A stretch of 54,698 bases of DNA from JBIOJM01 sp044450785 (GTDB lineage Bacteria > Planctomycetota > Planctomycetia > Isosphaerales > Isosphaeraceae), in contig JBIOJM010000019.1 in assembly GCA_044450785.1 (NCBI GenBank), forward strand, positions 1 through 54,698, written 5' to 3'. Position 1 is the first letter of the stretch. Each line of letters opens with the position of its first letter. Shown here piece by piece: positions 26,825-35,883 of this stretch. The notes below the pieces were generated by a model. The model searched no databases. It was given only the letters and a program-made list of their open reading frames with translations, and was not told the origin of the DNA. The position numbers were made by a program, and so were the translations under genes.

Positions 26825-26837
26825 CTACAAAATGTAG
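26825..26837. promoter_or_regulatory. BlaI-type operator, copy 1
   Basis: Perfect dyad CTACA-AAA-TGTAG matching the BlaI/MecI binding pattern. It lies about 44 bp upstream of the repressor start codon. Confidence 0.8.
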
Positions 26838-26847
26838 TAGCAAACTA

Positions 26848-26860
26848 CTACAGCCTGTAG
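26848..26860. promoter_or_regulatory. BlaI-type operator, copy 2
   Basis: Perfect dyad CTACA-GCC-TGTAG, centred 23 bp from copy 1, about two helical turns away. A third, nested dyad (GTAGTAG-CAAA-CTACTAC, 26834-26851) links the two, so repressor dimers could bind cooperatively across the promoter. Confidence 0.8.
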
Positions 26861-26921
26861 AAGATTGCAACAGCAAGTTCGCGCGGAAGTGAAGAATATT
26901 GAAAAAAGATGCCACAAAGCC

Positions 26922-29360
26922 CTAGCGAGACCAAGGTGATCGATCGAAGTCCCTCAGTCTCGCCGCTCCCAGGACAAGCACGGCGGCTGCGAGCGCTGCC
27001 AGCGAGACCAGCGTGGCGCGGCCCAGCCCTGTCGGCCGGTAGCGCAGCACAACGCGGCTGGTCCCCGACCCGAGCAGCCGGGCTCCTTGAAGGCCGCCGT
27101 TGACTTTGAGCACCGGTTGCTCGGGGCCGTCGTCGACCCGGTAGACCCACCCGGGGTAATGGATTCGACGCAGGATCACAATGCAGGAGCCGTCGTGCTC
27201 AACAATCGCCGTTCGGCCGTCCCAACTCCGGACGGTGGTCACCTCAGCGCCGGGATCCGGGGACAAGGGGGGGCGGTCCTCCGGGAGGAACCAGGCTTCG
27301 TCCAGCGCATCGTCGTGCGAGAGGGTGAGGAAGAGCAAGCCCCAGGTCGGCGCCTCGCGGACCTGGCGGGCAACCCAGGCCGGAGGAAATGGGTTTGGGA
27401 CTCGCACAAGCTTCCAGGGCCCGAGACCGCTGTGGCGTAAGCTGGGGAAGCTTGCGATCACGCGATCGAGGGCCGGGTCGGCAATCTCGGCCATGATCTC
27501 GGTGCCCAAGACGGAGTCTTTCGAACCCCACACGCCGTGCGTGACACCGAAGCGTCTTTGCCATCGGCGCTCGACGTCGTCGTTATTCCCGGGCGGGGAT
27601 GTTGCCTCCTCGAGCATGTAGTTCGGCGGAGGCGGTGTGATGCCCAGATAGGGATAGGCGACCGTTTGACCGACGTCCACCGGCAGGTTGAATAGCCGGC
27701 CGCCGATCAAGCCGGCTACTGGCAGGACGGCCAATTGCCGCAGGACCGGACTGGCATCGGTCAGACGAACCGGCCGGCCCCATTCGATTGGACCGACGAA
27801 GAATAGCACCCCCAGTTCCAGGAGGGCGACCGAGAGCGGCGCCCAGGCGCCGAGCCAGTTTCGCCGCCAGGCGATGATCGCCGCGATGCCCAGCCCCCAG
27901 GCCAGCCCCGACCCCGCGAATCGAACGGGGAGCATGTCACCCCCGACATAGGTCCGGAAGTCGGCGCCGCGTGACCAGTGGATCGACCACCCCCAGGCGG
28001 TTGCGCCGACCAGGATCGCCAGGGCTAGCCCACCCCAGAACCGCCGCGGCGCGACCAAGTGATCCAGCCCCCGGCCGGCCAAAAGTGCCAGCCCCAGACT
28101 GGTCAAGAGCGTGTACCGTGCCGGCGCGCGAAACCAGCCGAGGCCCGGTAGTTGCAAGAGCACGAAAAAGCCCTCTCGCCACCACCCCGGCATCGTCGCC
28201 AGGGCCAGCGACAACGGCACGATCAGCCGCCAGGGTGCCAGGCCACCGGACCGAGGTACCGCAACCATCCCGACGAAGGCCAGGATCAACGGAACGACTC
28301 CCGCGTAGGCACAGGCTTCGCCCGCGCTCGTCCCGTGCCGCGTCCAGTAGACGTCTCCCACGCCCCGGGGTTGACCCAGAAAGACCTCCGGCAGTGCGAA
28401 TTGAGCCCAGTGGGCGGGCGGAAAGAAGAAATTGCTGAGAAACTGGGGGGGGCGCACGAACCCGGAGACACCGCTCAGCTCCCAGGTCAAACGCAATTGC
28501 ACCCAGGCGATCGCTGCCCCCCAGCAGAGTCCCACCAAAAGGCCGATCACCCGCCGGAGCGGCTGCAGCCGGCCACCGGTGGCTGTTAACAACCACCAAC
28601 CACCGGTCACCAGCACCAACCCGCCGGTCAGCATCTGGATCTGGAAGTGCCCGAGCGTGATCTGGGCACCCCAGGCCAGCGCCAGACCAGCCAGCCAGGC
28701 CACCCGGCCTGTCGTCGCATAGCGGTGGGCGAAGAGCAGACAAAGTGGCAAATACGGCATCGAGTGATAGAACGGCTCATGGGCCATGTGCACCGCCTGG
28801 AAGCCGCACAAGGTAAAGCTCACCGCGGCCAACGACGAACCCGCGCGGCCGATCCCCAGCCCCCGGGCATACGCGAAGGTGGCCAGCGCCAGCGCCAGCA
28901 AATGCAGCCACATTGTCAGCCGGTAGGCAGTCGCAACGTCCCAGAGCCGGTAGAACAGCCAGTTGGGAGGATAAAACGCCGCGACGTGACTTTCAGCGGC
29001 GAGAGGGACACCGAGTCCCAGGCGGTCACTCCAGAACGGAAGCTCACCAGCCGACAACGCACGCGCCAGCTCCCGCTTGATCGGCTGGTACATCAGCTCC
29101 GGATCACCGCCGAGCGGGGCCAATCCGGCCAGCGTGAGACACAGCACGATCCCCACGACGCAGGTCGCTGCGAGCATCAGCCGCAGAGGGATCGTCCGGA
29201 GCACGCCAAGGTCCAGGTCAAGAGTCAAGTTCGCGATGATCGGTACGTCCGCGGCCTGCGGTGGCTGCTCTGTTTTGTGCTGCCCGGCGACGAGCCGAAG
29301 CCCCGTCATACCCCAGCAACGGTCGAGTCGCAAGAGACCCTCACCGCCCTCATGGTCCAC
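26922..29360 (-). CDS. YfhO-like polytopic membrane protein
   Basis: 812 residues from a GTG; ATG at 29309 is an alternative, and the first 45 residues may not be translated. From about residue 58 there are twelve or more hydrophobic helices. The first large loop contains the pattern LPFWSDRLGLGVPLAAESHVAAFYPPNW (shown in part: LPFWSDRLGLG, FYPPNW), typical of YfhO/glycosyltransferase-like membrane proteins, and a C-terminal periplasmic domain with IVILRRIHYPGWVYRVD. Relatives act in lipid-linked sugar transfer or lipoteichoic-acid glycosylation; the substrate here is unknown. It is divergent from the small ECF sigma gene, 102 bp away. Confidence 0.75.
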   Translation of the reverse strand: MDHEGGEGLLRLDRCWGMTGLRLVAGQHKTEQPPQAADVPIIANLTLDLDLGVLRTIPLRLMLAATCVVGIVLCLTLAGLAPLGGDPELMYQPIKRELARALSAGELPFWSDRLGLGVPLAAESHVAAFYPPNWLFYRLWDVATAYRLTMWLHLLALALATFAYARGLGIGRAGSSLAAVSFTLCGFQAVHMAHEPFYHSMPYLPLCLLFAHRYATTGRVAWLAGLALAWGAQITLGHFQIQMLTGGLVLVTGGWWLLTATGGRLQPLRRVIGLLVGLCWGAAIAWVQLRLTWELSGVSGFVRPPQFLSNFFFPPAHWAQFALPEVFLGQPRGVGDVYWTRHGTSAGEACAYAGVVPLILAFVGMVAVPRSGGLAPWRLIVPLSLALATMPGWWREGFFVLLQLPGLGWFRAPARYTLLTSLGLALLAGRGLDHLVAPRRFWGGLALAILVGATAWGWSIHWSRGADFRTYVGGDMLPVRFAGSGLAWGLGIAAIIAWRRNWLGAWAPLSVALLELGVLFFVGPIEWGRPVRLTDASPVLRQLAVLPVAGLIGGRLFNLPVDVGQTVAYPYLGITPPPPNYMLEEATSPPGNNDDVERRWQRRFGVTHGVWGSKDSVLGTEIMAEIADPALDRVIASFPSLRHSGLGPWKLVRVPNPFPPAWVARQVREAPTWGLLFLTLSHDDALDEAWFLPEDRPPLSPDPGAEVTTVRSWDGRTAIVEHDGSCIVILRRIHYPGWVYRVDDGPEQPVLKVNGGLQGARLLGSGTSRVVLRYRPTGLGRATLVSLAALAAAVLVLGAARLRDFDRSPWSR

Positions 29361-29462
29361 ATATCATGGCTCGATCTGGCGGCCTTGCAACAATTTGTTG
29401 GAAAATCGAGGTCTCGGTGGCGTCATTATCAGTAGACGGGGAACTTGGGACACAAATGGCGC

Positions 29463-30002
29463 ATGGAACGAATCGGCCCGGACATCCTCGGCCGGCTTTT
29501 TGACGAGCACGCCGGCGCACTGCTGCTCTTTGCCCGGCAGTGGTGCGACGCTCCAGACGACATCGTCCAGGACGCGTTCGTCGCGCTGGCCCGGCAGAAG
29601 GCGATGCCCGAGCGGGTCGTTCCCTGGCTCTACCGTGTGGTGCGGAATGGGGCGATCTCCGCGGCGCGGCAATTGCGCCGACGCCGACGCCGGGAAGAGC
29701 GGGTGGCCGGTAAGGAGGCTGCACGTGGTGAGTCATGGTTCGCCGCGACCGACGACCGGATCGACGCCGAACACGCCTCCCGGCTCTTGGCCGACCTGGA
29801 CCGTGAGACCCGCGAGATAATCGTCGCTCGGCTCTGGGGCGGCCTGACCTTCGAGGAAATCGCCCACCTTCAGGGCTGCTCGTTGAGCACGGCCCACCGA
29901 CGCTACCAGGATGGACTAACCCGGCTGCAAGCGAGGCTCGAAAAACGATGGACAGCGACCACCCAATCTGCAACGGCGAAATCGAACGCGAATTCGACCT
30001 GA
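29463..30002 (+). CDS. ECF-type RNA polymerase sigma factor
   Basis: 179 residues. Region 2 runs from ILGRLFDEHAGALLLFARQW with the DIVQDAFVALARQ core, then WLYRVVRNGAIS, and region 4 contains LDRETREIIVARLWGGLTFEEIA and CSLSTAHRRYQDGL. The predicted helix-turn-helix is complete. There is no membrane segment, unlike the larger sigma factor at 9.4 kb. The next gene overlaps its 3' end by 55 bases and encodes a small membrane protein, the usual arrangement for a sigma/anti-sigma pair. Confidence 0.9.
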   Translation: MERIGPDILGRLFDEHAGALLLFARQWCDAPDDIVQDAFVALARQKAMPERVVPWLYRVVRNGAISAARQLRRRRRREERVAGKEAARGESWFAATDDRIDAEHASRLLADLDRETREIIVARLWGGLTFEEIAHLQGCSLSTAHRRYQDGLTRLQARLEKRWTATTQSATAKSNANST

Positions 30003-30487
30003 CCGCGCTAGAATGCCGCCTGGGGGCCTGGCAGCCGTCAGCCAGCTCACTCGACCGCGGCCGGATGCTCTACCACGCCGGCCGGGCCGCTGTGCAGGCC
30101 GAAGGCCGGGGCCGGCCTTGGCGGTTGGCGACCGCGGCCCTGGGCCTTCTAGCCCTCGGGCTGGGTGGGCTGCTGGTACACGAGCGGTCCCAACGTCACG
30201 CGCTGGTAACAGCTCGCGCGCTCGCCCCCCGGATCAGCCGGCCGGAACTGGCACGGCAGGCCGGGGAGTACGTCTTCACGGCACCCGGAGAAACGCGGGC
30301 GATCGAGCCGCCGGCACCGAGCAGTTACTTCGTGCTGACGTCGCATCTTGCGGCCCTTGCGCTGGAACCTGCTTCGCCGACCACTGGACGCCAGGGAGGA
30401 CCCCCGCCGGGCCCCGATCCTCCGGCGATCGCACCGCACCCCGCGCCATTGCGGTCCCGGGACTTCAATCGCATCCTCGAGCTCTGA
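29948..30487 (+). CDS. Membrane protein, probable anti-sigma partner
   Basis: 179 residues, overlapping the sigma gene by 55 bases, which implies translational coupling. A cytoplasmic N-terminal part (DLTALECRLGAWQPSASSLDRGRML) is followed by one transmembrane helix (LATAALGLLALGLGGLLV) and a Pro-rich extracytoplasmic tail ending RDFNRILEL. The layout fits an anti-sigma regulator, although there is no zinc motif (HxxxCxxC) typical of ZAS proteins. Role is inferred from position. Confidence 0.6.
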   Translation: MDSDHPICNGEIEREFDLTALECRLGAWQPSASSLDRGRMLYHAGRAAVQAEGRGRPWRLATAALGLLALGLGGLLVHERSQRHALVTARALAPRISRPELARQAGEYVFTAPGETRAIEPPAPSSYFVLTSHLAALALEPASPTTGRQGGPPPGPDPPAIAPHPAPLRSRDFNRILEL

Positions 30488-30596
30488 TCCATCGACATCA
30501 TCTTCCGTTCGTCTTGTACCCCGCCCCTTCATGGGGCGCGGGTTCGTGGTCCGTCCCATTCCCAATCCGACCTGATGCCTGAAGGAGAACATCGTG

Positions 30597-32063
30597 ATGA
30601 CCCGAACCGGACAAGCTCGACCAACGTGCCTTGTCCTTCTCCTCACCCTGGGCACAGCCACAGCCATCCCGGTCTCCGCACTCGCCCAACCAGCGGCCAA
30701 GCCCCCGGAGCCTCCCAAAGTGCTGATCGTTAGCCCCACGGCGGCTCCGGTGCCCGCACTCAAGTATCGGCTGCTGCCGAGCTTCGCGGACCTCAATCCG
30801 GGTGATGCCGCGCCGATCTATCTGCGCATCCGCCACGAGATGATCGAAGAGGCCTGGAAACAGCTCAGCGAGAAACCGCGCAAGTGGCTAGAGGTGCCGC
30901 TCCAGGACTTCCCGGTCGCCGAGGCACGCCCGTTCGTCGCAATGTGGGGCAATAGGCTCAAGCAGATCGAATTCGGTGCGCACCGGAAGACTTGCGACTG
31001 GAACTACACCCTGCCCGAGGAGCGACTCAATGCCATTGCGATCCTCTTGCCCGACGCCCAGGACATGCGGACATGGGGTCGCCTGCTGGCCCTCAAGGCT
31101 CGCGTCGAGATCGCCGAGGGGAAGTTCGACGATGCGGTCCACACGATCGAAACGGGTCTCACCTTCTCGCGCCATGTCGCCGCGGGGCCGTTCGTGATCA
31201 ACGGGGTGATCGGCATCGCGATCGCAACACATATGCTCGATCGGTGCGACGAACTGATCGCCCAGCGCGGGGCGCCTAACCTCTACTGGGCCTTGACCGC
31301 CTTACCGCGGCCCCTGATCGACATGCGTAATGAGCTGGAGGTCGAGCAAAAGCTCTGCGAGAACCTGATACCCGAGCTGAGCGAAGCCAAGCTGGCCCGG
31401 CCGCGGGGCGCCGCCGAATGGGGGTCGCTCATGGCACGGATGCACGAGCGGATCGTGAAATTGTGCCGCAGCTTGATCGACTCTCAAGACGGCACTGCCG
31501 GCTTGCAGATCCTCTCAGGGTGGGACTTCGCCCGGTTCAAGGCCGAGACGCTCCCCACGGCGAGGGAGTATCTGAAGACGTCGCGCAAGCTGACCGACCA
31601 ACAAGTCGACGCGATGTCCGAGGATCAAATCGTCGCGCTCTACATCACCGACCACCACCGCGAGCTGTGGGATGATCATTTCAAAGCCAGCTACCTCCCG
31701 GCGCGCGATGCGATCACGCAACTTATCGCCGCCGAGAATCGTTTCTCTTCCGCGAAGATGGGCCCATTCGTCCTGTTCGTCCAGCTCCTGCCTGCTGTCC
31801 AGGCCGGACTGAAGGCTGAGCTGCGGCTCGACCGCCGGGTCGCCGCCCTGCGCGTCATCGAGGCATTGCGGATGTACGCCGCGGCGCACCACGGCTCACT
31901 ACCCGAGTCCCTGAATCAAATCACCGAAGTCCCCGTGCCCGATGACCCTGCAACGGGTAAGCCGTTTGAATACCGTTGCACCGGCAACTCCGCGATTCTC
32001 TCCGGTCCACCAGCCGGCCTGCCGCCCCCGTGGCCTGGGTACCGGATCGCAATCCGGCACTGA
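30597..32063 (+). CDS. Exported planctomycete protein with pilin-like C-terminal segment
   Basis: 488 residues; AAGGAG lies 9 bases before ATG (a GTG one codon earlier is also possible). The signal peptide ends near VSALAQP. The bulk is helical with no family I recognise, containing conserved-looking blocks such as LPDAQDMRTWGRLLALKARVEI and TGLTFSRHVA. The last 70 residues (LRMYAAAHHGSLPESLNQI and DPATGKPFEYR) resemble the periplasmic part of type II secretion pseudopilins. It follows the sigma/anti-sigma genes by 106 bp and may be their target or signal input. Confidence 0.65.
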   Translation: MTRTGQARPTCLVLLLTLGTATAIPVSALAQPAAKPPEPPKVLIVSPTAAPVPALKYRLLPSFADLNPGDAAPIYLRIRHEMIEEAWKQLSEKPRKWLEVPLQDFPVAEARPFVAMWGNRLKQIEFGAHRKTCDWNYTLPEERLNAIAILLPDAQDMRTWGRLLALKARVEIAEGKFDDAVHTIETGLTFSRHVAAGPFVINGVIGIAIATHMLDRCDELIAQRGAPNLYWALTALPRPLIDMRNELEVEQKLCENLIPELSEAKLARPRGAAEWGSLMARMHERIVKLCRSLIDSQDGTAGLQILSGWDFARFKAETLPTAREYLKTSRKLTDQQVDAMSEDQIVALYITDHHRELWDDHFKASYLPARDAITQLIAAENRFSSAKMGPFVLFVQLLPAVQAGLKAELRLDRRVAALRVIEALRMYAAAHHGSLPESLNQITEVPVPDDPATGKPFEYRCTGNSAILSGPPAGLPPPWPGYRIAIRH

Positions 32064-32230
32064 AATCGCACCGAGCACATTGGAGGCCGGATGAGGAACG
32101 CCTCAGTCGGGTCACGATCGAGCACGTCGAATTGATGATCGAGCAGGGGCTCCTGGATTGAGGATCTCCTCATCGTCCCAGGTTGATGGGGACCGTGGGC
32201 TCCCTCTCGGTTGTGAGCAGCCAGCAATCG

Positions 32231-32265
32231 ACTGAACACTGAACACTGAACACTGAACACTGACA
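32231..32265. repeat. Heptamer array, unit ACTGAAC
   Basis: Four exact ACTGAAC units plus one variant (ACTGACA) in a row, in the gap between convergent genes. It is not a multiple of three and lies outside coding sequence. Confidence 0.8.
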
Positions 32266-32273
32266 ACTCCGTA

Positions 32274-33512
32274 TCACGGCCCTCCGGGCACCGCGCCGCC
32301 CACCGGCTCGAGGCTGACGTCGTCGATCCACATCTCGCCGACTTCGGTCTCGCCCCCGATCTTGAACTCGAGAGTCAACGTGGTGGCCTCCGACTCCGTC
32401 TGGACAATGCGCTCGACCTTGGTCCAGCGGCCGATGGTCTTGAGGCAATGCTCGAAGCCACCGGCGTGCAGTGGGCGCCACGAGGTGGGCGTATCCTTGA
32501 ATTGCGCGATGCGGACGCGGCACTCTCCCTCGGTACCAGCGGCGATCAGATACCAGAACCGTAATCGCATCTTGGTGTTGTAACGGACAGGGCGCTCAGG
32601 GTAGCGGTAATACTGATGGCCGGGTACATCGGCCTCCAGGTGTAAGCTGTCGGGACCTGAGACGGCGTGCCGGGTGTCGCGACGATCCTCGGGGGGCTCG
32701 GGCCAGGTGAATTTCGGCTGCGCCAGGTATTGTTCGCGGTCCAGGGGCACCACATCGCGGACGACTGCTGAGCCCAAGGTCAATTCGACGGTGCGGACGG
32801 CCAGAAGCGGATCATAATCACCGTACAGGACGTGTTGGTGTTCAAGCCGAAGTCGGACCCGCGCGATGGCCCCGGGGCCCAGGCTCAGCGGCAGGGTACC
32901 CGCCGGCTCGGCGGAGACGGGAACCCCCGTCGGGCCCGCTCCTGACCCTGCCCTGGCCTGCGCGCGCAGGCCAGGCCTGGATTGACCCTGGTCCTCGGTC
33001 CAGACCGAAACCACCAACCGCTCGCGGCACCGCTGTGACTCGTCGACCGCCGCGTTCACGTCGGAGACGGCCGATAGCTCCAGGGAGCGGGACACGACCA
33101 GCGATGACCACCGCGGCACGGCATGGCTGGCCACCCGTGAGTTCGACACCCAGCCTTCGACCTTCACTCCAAGCTCTTCCGGCGTGATGATGACCCCGGT
33201 CTGACCCGTATGCCGCAACCGATAATCGACAACCCAGGCCCCCTGGTCCTGTGTCACGGTACGCTCGACCAGCGTCAGCGTCGACCGCACGGGACTTGTC
33301 CCCATCGCCAGCACTGGTTGCACGGTGAGAACACCGCAGGCCGCGGCCATAATGACGAGACGGTTCCAGCCAAGCCGCGCCCGCGAGGATAAAGTCGATT
33401 CCCGCCGGCCGCTCTCTGACGGTCGCGGCCGGGTATCCGCTTGGCCGGCCGGCCTGAAGCTCCACGATCTGGTCGCGGGAATGACATGAAATGACCTACG
33501 AGGTGAATACAT
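32274..33512 (-). CDS. Exported hypothetical protein with a C-terminal beta-sandwich
   Basis: 412 residues from an ATG preceded by GGAAGGA. The first 50 residues are basic, then a signal-like segment (RLVIMAAACGVLTVQPVLAM) leads into a beta-rich region; the C-terminal 150 residues (HYYRYPERPV, RLRFWYLIAAGTE, MWIDDVSLEPV) resemble a carbohydrate-binding or discoidin-like sandwich. No enzyme motif is seen. The unusual length before the hydrophobic segment leaves the start in doubt. Confidence 0.55.
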   Translation of the reverse strand: MYSPRRSFHVIPATRSWSFRPAGQADTRPRPSESGRRESTLSSRARLGWNRLVIMAAACGVLTVQPVLAMGTSPVRSTLTLVERTVTQDQGAWVVDYRLRHTGQTGVIITPEELGVKVEGWVSNSRVASHAVPRWSSLVVSRSLELSAVSDVNAAVDESQRCRERLVVSVWTEDQGQSRPGLRAQARAGSGAGPTGVPVSAEPAGTLPLSLGPGAIARVRLRLEHQHVLYGDYDPLLAVRTVELTLGSAVVRDVVPLDREQYLAQPKFTWPEPPEDRRDTRHAVSGPDSLHLEADVPGHQYYRYPERPVRYNTKMRLRFWYLIAAGTEGECRVRIAQFKDTPTSWRPLHAGGFEHCLKTIGRWTKVERIVQTESEATTLTLEFKIGGETEVGEMWIDDVSLEPVGGAVPGGP

Positions 33513-33566
33513 GAGCTAACCCGTCCTTCCTTGGATGGAGCGCTCTCTTGGTACGGCGGTACTCGA

Positions 33567-34091
33567 TCACTCGTCGACGTCATCATCATCCATGTCGGTC
33601 CCGGTCCCGGTCTCGTTGTCACCATCAAGCGTGGAGAGGTGTGCGGTGACTGTGGCGCAGCGCTCCAGGAACCGCGGCAGGAACCGATCGACGAATACGG
33701 AAACGGCAATCTGAGTGGAGGCGTTGTCCATGCCCCATATGCTAGCGCGGGGCTCGGTCAGGTCAGGGTCCATCTGGATGAAGTACCGCTCACTGTAGGC
33801 CAGCGACACGGGGACTTCCTCCAGCCAGCGATGTGCCAGCGCGTTGACGCCCGGACCGCCTAGCGAGATCGTCGGTAGGCTCTGGAGCGGCTCGTCATGG
33901 ATCCAGCGAAAGTCGGCCACGAGTCGAACGAGGTAGTCTTCCAGGTTCCCCTGGCCCTTCGCGACTGCCTCGCTCAGGGACTGCTCGATCTGCTGCTTGA
34001 GGTAGTACCCCAGCGGGCGGTCCATTTCCTCGGCCCGCAACGTACTGCCGGTCACGATCAACAACAAGCGAAGTGGTGGTCCCTTGGCCAT
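33567..34091 (-). CDS. Hypothetical protein with acidic tail
   Basis: 174 residues from an ATG with an AAGGAAAGGG element upstream. It begins with a hydrophobic strand (PLRLLLIVTG), contains YYLKQQIEQSLSEAV and VSLAYSERYFIQMD, and ends in an Asp-run tail (DMDDDDVDE). No family recognised. It is on the same strand as, and 54 bp upstream of, the exported protein gene, so the two may be cotranscribed. Confidence 0.55.
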   Translation of the reverse strand: MAKGPPLRLLLIVTGSTLRAEEMDRPLGYYLKQQIEQSLSEAVAKGQGNLEDYLVRLVADFRWIHDEPLQSLPTISLGGPGVNALAHRWLEEVPVSLAYSERYFIQMDPDLTEPRASIWGMDNASTQIAVSVFVDRFLPRFLERCATVTAHLSTLDGDNETGTGTDMDDDDVDE

Positions 34092-34337
34092 GCGCGGCCC
34101 TTTCCTTGCGATCGACCGAGCTGCACCGCGAAGTGACCAGGCCGAGGCGATGGCCCGCTGCTCACCGACCGGCTGCGACCCGTCCTCGGATGCCTTGTCC
34201 AGATCGTCCCACCTGCATTATAGTTCACACCGATTCGCGCGATAACCTCCCTTCTGATCTCAAGAGCAACCCGCGTCTGATGACATCGTGGCCAACCATT
34301 TCACCTGAGCCCGGTCTGATCGCCTGACCGCGGCGCT

Positions 34338-35129
34338 TTATTTCGATGGCGCCTGAGTGGCTCGCCACAGCCCAATCCGCCGCAACGCGGCGTGCGCCGC
34401 CTGAACCATATCGTCGCCCTCGGCCTCGAACCGCTGCGCGATGGCTTGGCGTCCAGCCAGGGGAATCAAGCAAGAGAACACCACCCGGCCGCCTGGCTCC
34501 GCCTCGATCGTGAACCGACTCACGCCCAAGGACTGCATCTTACGCTCCAGGGTGGCCCATTCATCGCCGCTATCCCCGACCGACTTTGGTGCTGACGGAG
34601 ACCGAGACAAAGAAGGCAAAGGAGAAACGGACACTGGTGCAGTTGACGGCAACAAGGCCGCCAATGAGTCCAAAATCGCCGGTGTGACGTGGGGGTCCAA
34701 GGACGCGGACACGCCCGTGGAGGTTTTCGTCAGTGCGGGGGACGGCCGTGCTGGCGAGGGAGCGGAAGTGACCGATGGTTGGGATCGTGGCGATTCTGCT
34801 CCGCCATGCGTCGACTTCGGCCGAGGCTGGGACAAGGGGTGGCGATCAGACGCATTGTGTTCGGAAGACTCGTCTTCCGCCGGCACTGCGGGCACCGCCG
34901 CCAACGCACTCTCCGTCATGTCAACCGCCTTGGCCGGCCCCTGTCCGTCCGGCATCGTCTCGGTGCTTGCCGTTGCCTTCAGATCGACCGAGGTGATCTC
35001 GCCTCCGTTGTTCAAACCGAGCGACCGCAGTAGCCGGGTCTGTGCCCACTGCAATCCCGGCCCGTTCACAAACGCCCCTCCCAAGAAAGAGGCAGCCACC
35101 AGCACGATGACGAGAATCGCTTGACGCAC
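34338..35129 (-). CDS. Single-pass membrane protein with Pro/Ser linker
   Basis: 263 residues from a GTG that follows AAGGAGG by 8 bases; the ATG nine codons earlier has no ribosome site, so the GTG is preferred. One N-terminal helix (AILVIVLVAASFLGGAFV) is followed by a long Ser/Pro/Thr-rich linker (about 50-175) and a small C-terminal domain (WATLERKMQSLGVSRFTIEAEPGGRVVFSC and IAQRFEAEGDDM). The layout resembles a membrane-anchored periplasmic protein. Function unknown. Confidence 0.6.
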   Translation of the reverse strand: MRQAILVIVLVAASFLGGAFVNGPGLQWAQTRLLRSLGLNNGGEITSVDLKATASTETMPDGQGPAKAVDMTESALAAVPAVPAEDESSEHNASDRHPLSQPRPKSTHGGAESPRSQPSVTSAPSPARPSPALTKTSTGVSASLDPHVTPAILDSLAALLPSTAPVSVSPLPSLSRSPSAPKSVGDSGDEWATLERKMQSLGVSRFTIEAEPGGRVVFSCLIPLAGRQAIAQRFEAEGDDMVQAAHAALRRIGLWRATQAPSK

Positions 35130-35312
35130 GGTCGCGGCCTCCTTGCCTTGGCCCATGCAATCGCGGGGTTTCCCTTGTCAAACCCGGATCATCCGCGATA
35201 ATCCATCTGATGACTCGATGGTTTGCTGTCGGCGACGAATACCCTTGGAGACTTCGGGGACCGAACCTGAGCGGCAGACATCGGTCGGCGCGTAATTTAC
35301 CCTGATGAAAGA

Positions 35313-35684
35313 ATGAAGCAAGCCCAGTCCGAAACAAGCCGATACCGCTCGGCTGGCCGATGGTGGTTCCGTGATCCCGTCGCATCCCACAGTCGACGAC
35401 GGACCGACAAGCCGTTTGACCCCGGCGCACCGACCATCAAGCAACCCAACTCATGGTTATGGGGCGAGATGCTCGTGACCCTGATCGCCGCCCTCTGGTT
35501 CGTGGTCAGCCTGCCCTTCCGCCTGGTCTTCTGGACGATCGCCTGGCTGGGTCGGTTGACTGCGGTGGTGCTGGGATTTACGCTCATGGTGGTCGGTATG
35601 GCGCTTTGGGCCGGGCCGTTGTTCTTCGTTGGCATCCCGCTTTTTCTGGTCGGGCTGGTGTTGACGCTCCGCTGCCTGGACTGA
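35313..35684 (+). CDS. Small membrane protein
   Basis: 123 residues. A polar N-terminus of 48 residues is followed by three hydrophobic segments (LVTLIAALWFVVSLPF, LTAVVLGFTLMVVGMAL, GPLFFVGIPLFLVGLVLTL). No family is recognised. The ribosome site is weak; an internal ATG at residue 53 would give a purely hydrophobic version. Confidence 0.5.
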   Translation: MKQAQSETSRYRSAGRWWFRDPVASHSRRRTDKPFDPGAPTIKQPNSWLWGEMLVTLIAALWFVVSLPFRLVFWTIAWLGRLTAVVLGFTLMVVGMALWAGPLFFVGIPLFLVGLVLTLRCLD

Positions 35685-35769
35685 TCAGTAGCTGGTGACC
35701 GGCGATCAGATGTCACTCTCTGCTTAGGCGACCGGCAGATGGAAATATACCCGGGGCCGAGTGATTGTA

Positions 35770-35790
35770 GGACGGATTGGCAATCCGTCC
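35770..35790. repeat. Short perfect palindrome
   Basis: GGACGGATTG-G-CAATCCGTCC, a 10-bp perfect inverted repeat with a one-base centre, between the small membrane protein and the cysteine desulfurase. It resembles a REP-type dispersed palindrome; no T run follows, so a rho-independent terminator is unlikely. Confidence 0.65.
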
Positions 35791-35835
35791 CACGGTGAAT
35801 TTGCATCCGCCGGCCGCCTTGGCGTGGCCTTACAG

Positions 35836-35870
35836 CCACTGACCACCGAACACTGAACACTTTGAACACT
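35836..35870. repeat. Degenerate heptamer array
   Basis: Five consecutive 7-mers (CCACTGA, CCACCGA, ACACTGA, ACACTTT, GAACACT) keep phase and resemble the ACTGAAC array at 32.2 kb. They end 13 bp upstream of a cysteine-desulfurase start codon. Confidence 0.55.
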
Positions 35871-35883
35871 ATTCCTTGGGGCC

